Source of the DNA: CAWUJT01 sp963922715
GTDB taxonomy: Bacteria > Pseudomonadota > Alphaproteobacteria > Rhodobacterales > Rhodobacteraceae
NCBI GenBank assembly: GCA_963922715.1
Contig: CAWUJT010000122.1
Location: 1-5,472 of the forward strand
Reading direction: 5' to 3'
Length of the DNA: 5,472 nt
The notes under the pieces were generated by a model. That model saw nothing but the letters and a program-made list of their open reading frames with translations, made no database searches and had not been told where the DNA came from. Every line of letters starts with the position of its first letter. The first letter of the stretch is position 1. Below are positions 4,897-5,472 of the stretch, piece by piece. The position numbers and the translations under genes are program-made.

Positions 4897-5472
4897 TTAA
4901 GCCTCTGCAACCTCTTCTGCAGGTTCTGAGGCAGATGCCTCGATAGGGGTTTCTTCTTCTAACGCTTGTTCCATTTCGCCTAGGTCGACCCCTGCCGCGC
5001 CAAGTTGGGCAGACATGCCATCAAGTGCCGCGCGCGCAATAAGATCGCAATATAAGGCGATGGCACGGGCCGCATCATCGTTGCCTGGGATCACATAATC
5101 AACCCCGTCAGGGGAGCAATTGGTATCGACCACCGCAACGATTGGAATGCCAAGTTTCTTGGCCTCCGCAATGGCCAAGTCTTCCTTATTGACATCAATA
5201 ACAAACAGAAGATCGGGCACGCCCCCCATCTCACGAATACCGCCCAAAGAAGCCTGGAGTTTCGCCTGATCACGTTCGATCCCCAAGCGTTCTTTCTTGG
5301 TCAAACCTTCAGCCCCGGTTTCCATCTTTTCATCGATTTCATTGAGACGACGGATCGAATTTGACACCGTGTTCCAATTTGTCAGGGTCCCACCTAGCCA
5401 ACGATGGTTCATATAATACTGCGCGCACCTCTCAGCGGCATCCGCGACTGGGCGTTGCGCTTGGCGCTTTGT
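4897..5472 (-). CDS. rpsB: 30S ribosomal protein S2, C-terminal part (N-terminus outside window)
   Basis: S2 is a late-assembling protein of the small ribosomal subunit, needed with S1 for mRNA binding. The frame stays open to the right edge and ends with TAA at 4899-4897, giving 191 visible residues. The visible part starts TKRQAQRPVADAAERCAQYY and continues NHRWLGGTLTNW, the conserved S2 core; the methionine at 5412 is internal and not the start. PDLLFVIDVNKEDLAIAEA followed by KKLGIP matches the S2 family signature, and NCSPDGVDYVIPGNDDA is the conserved region after it. Roughly 60-70 N-terminal residues should lie beyond the window. The C-terminus has an acidic Glu/Ala-rich extension (LEEETPIEASASEPAEEVAEA minus its last residues forms the disordered end), common in alphaproteobacteria. 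tsf follows downstream on the same strand. Confidence 0.97.
   Translation of the reverse strand, partial: TKRQAQRPVADAAERCAQYYMNHRWLGGTLTNWNTVSNSIRRLNEIDEKMETGAEGLTKKERLGIERDQAKLQASLGGIREMGGVPDLLFVIDVNKEDLAIAEAKKLGIPIVAVVDTNCSPDGVDYVIPGNDDAARAIALYCDLIARAALDGMSAQLGAAGVDLGEMEQALEEETPIEASASEPAEEVAEA

Overview
The window looks like chromosomal DNA from an alphaproteobacterium, most likely the Rhodobacterales/Roseobacter group. The grounds are a Rhodobacter-type ferredoxin-NADP+ reductase (with the GANS...VVEKAF C-terminal block), an IF-3 beginning with an RRPHxAPP segment, an S2 protein with an acidic Ala/Glu tail, and a CheB-CheD pair. The assignment rests on remembered family features, not on a database search.

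Layout. On the + strand: the C-terminal end of a pentapeptide-repeat protein (1-329), fpr (394-1206) and infC (about 1292-1837). On the - strand, convergent with infC and read from right to left: rpsB (cut by the right edge, 5472-4897), tsf (4737-3862), a 368-bp non-coding gap (3494-3861), cheB (3493-2375) and cheD (2378-1860). cheB and cheD overlap by 4 bp (ATGA).

How the genes work together. rpsB-tsf is the conserved translation pair (ribosomal protein S2 and the EF-Tu exchange factor). infC encodes initiation factor 3, and here it stands alone: no rpmI or rplT follows it. fpr handles NADP(H)/ferredoxin or flavodoxin electron exchange. cheB (receptor methylesterase/deamidase with a phospho-receiver) and cheD (receptor glutamine deamidase) form a two-gene adaptation module that lies between translation genes, with no cheA, cheW, cheR or receptor gene in view.

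Non-coding structure. A 7-10 bp dyad overlaps a possible promoter just before infC, and infC lacks any ATG, GTG or TTG start that fits both the family length and a ribosome-binding site. The tsf-cheB gap holds a repeated 10-bp palindrome able to form the tsf terminator, a 70-nt imperfect palindrome with an inner hairpin, and a candidate activator-type promoter for cheB. The rpsB-tsf spacer holds a 9-bp stem-loop. No RNA gene, insertion sequence or CRISPR array was seen, and I found no clearly new multi-gene system; the unexplained signal is mainly in the 3494-3861 gap and the infC leader.
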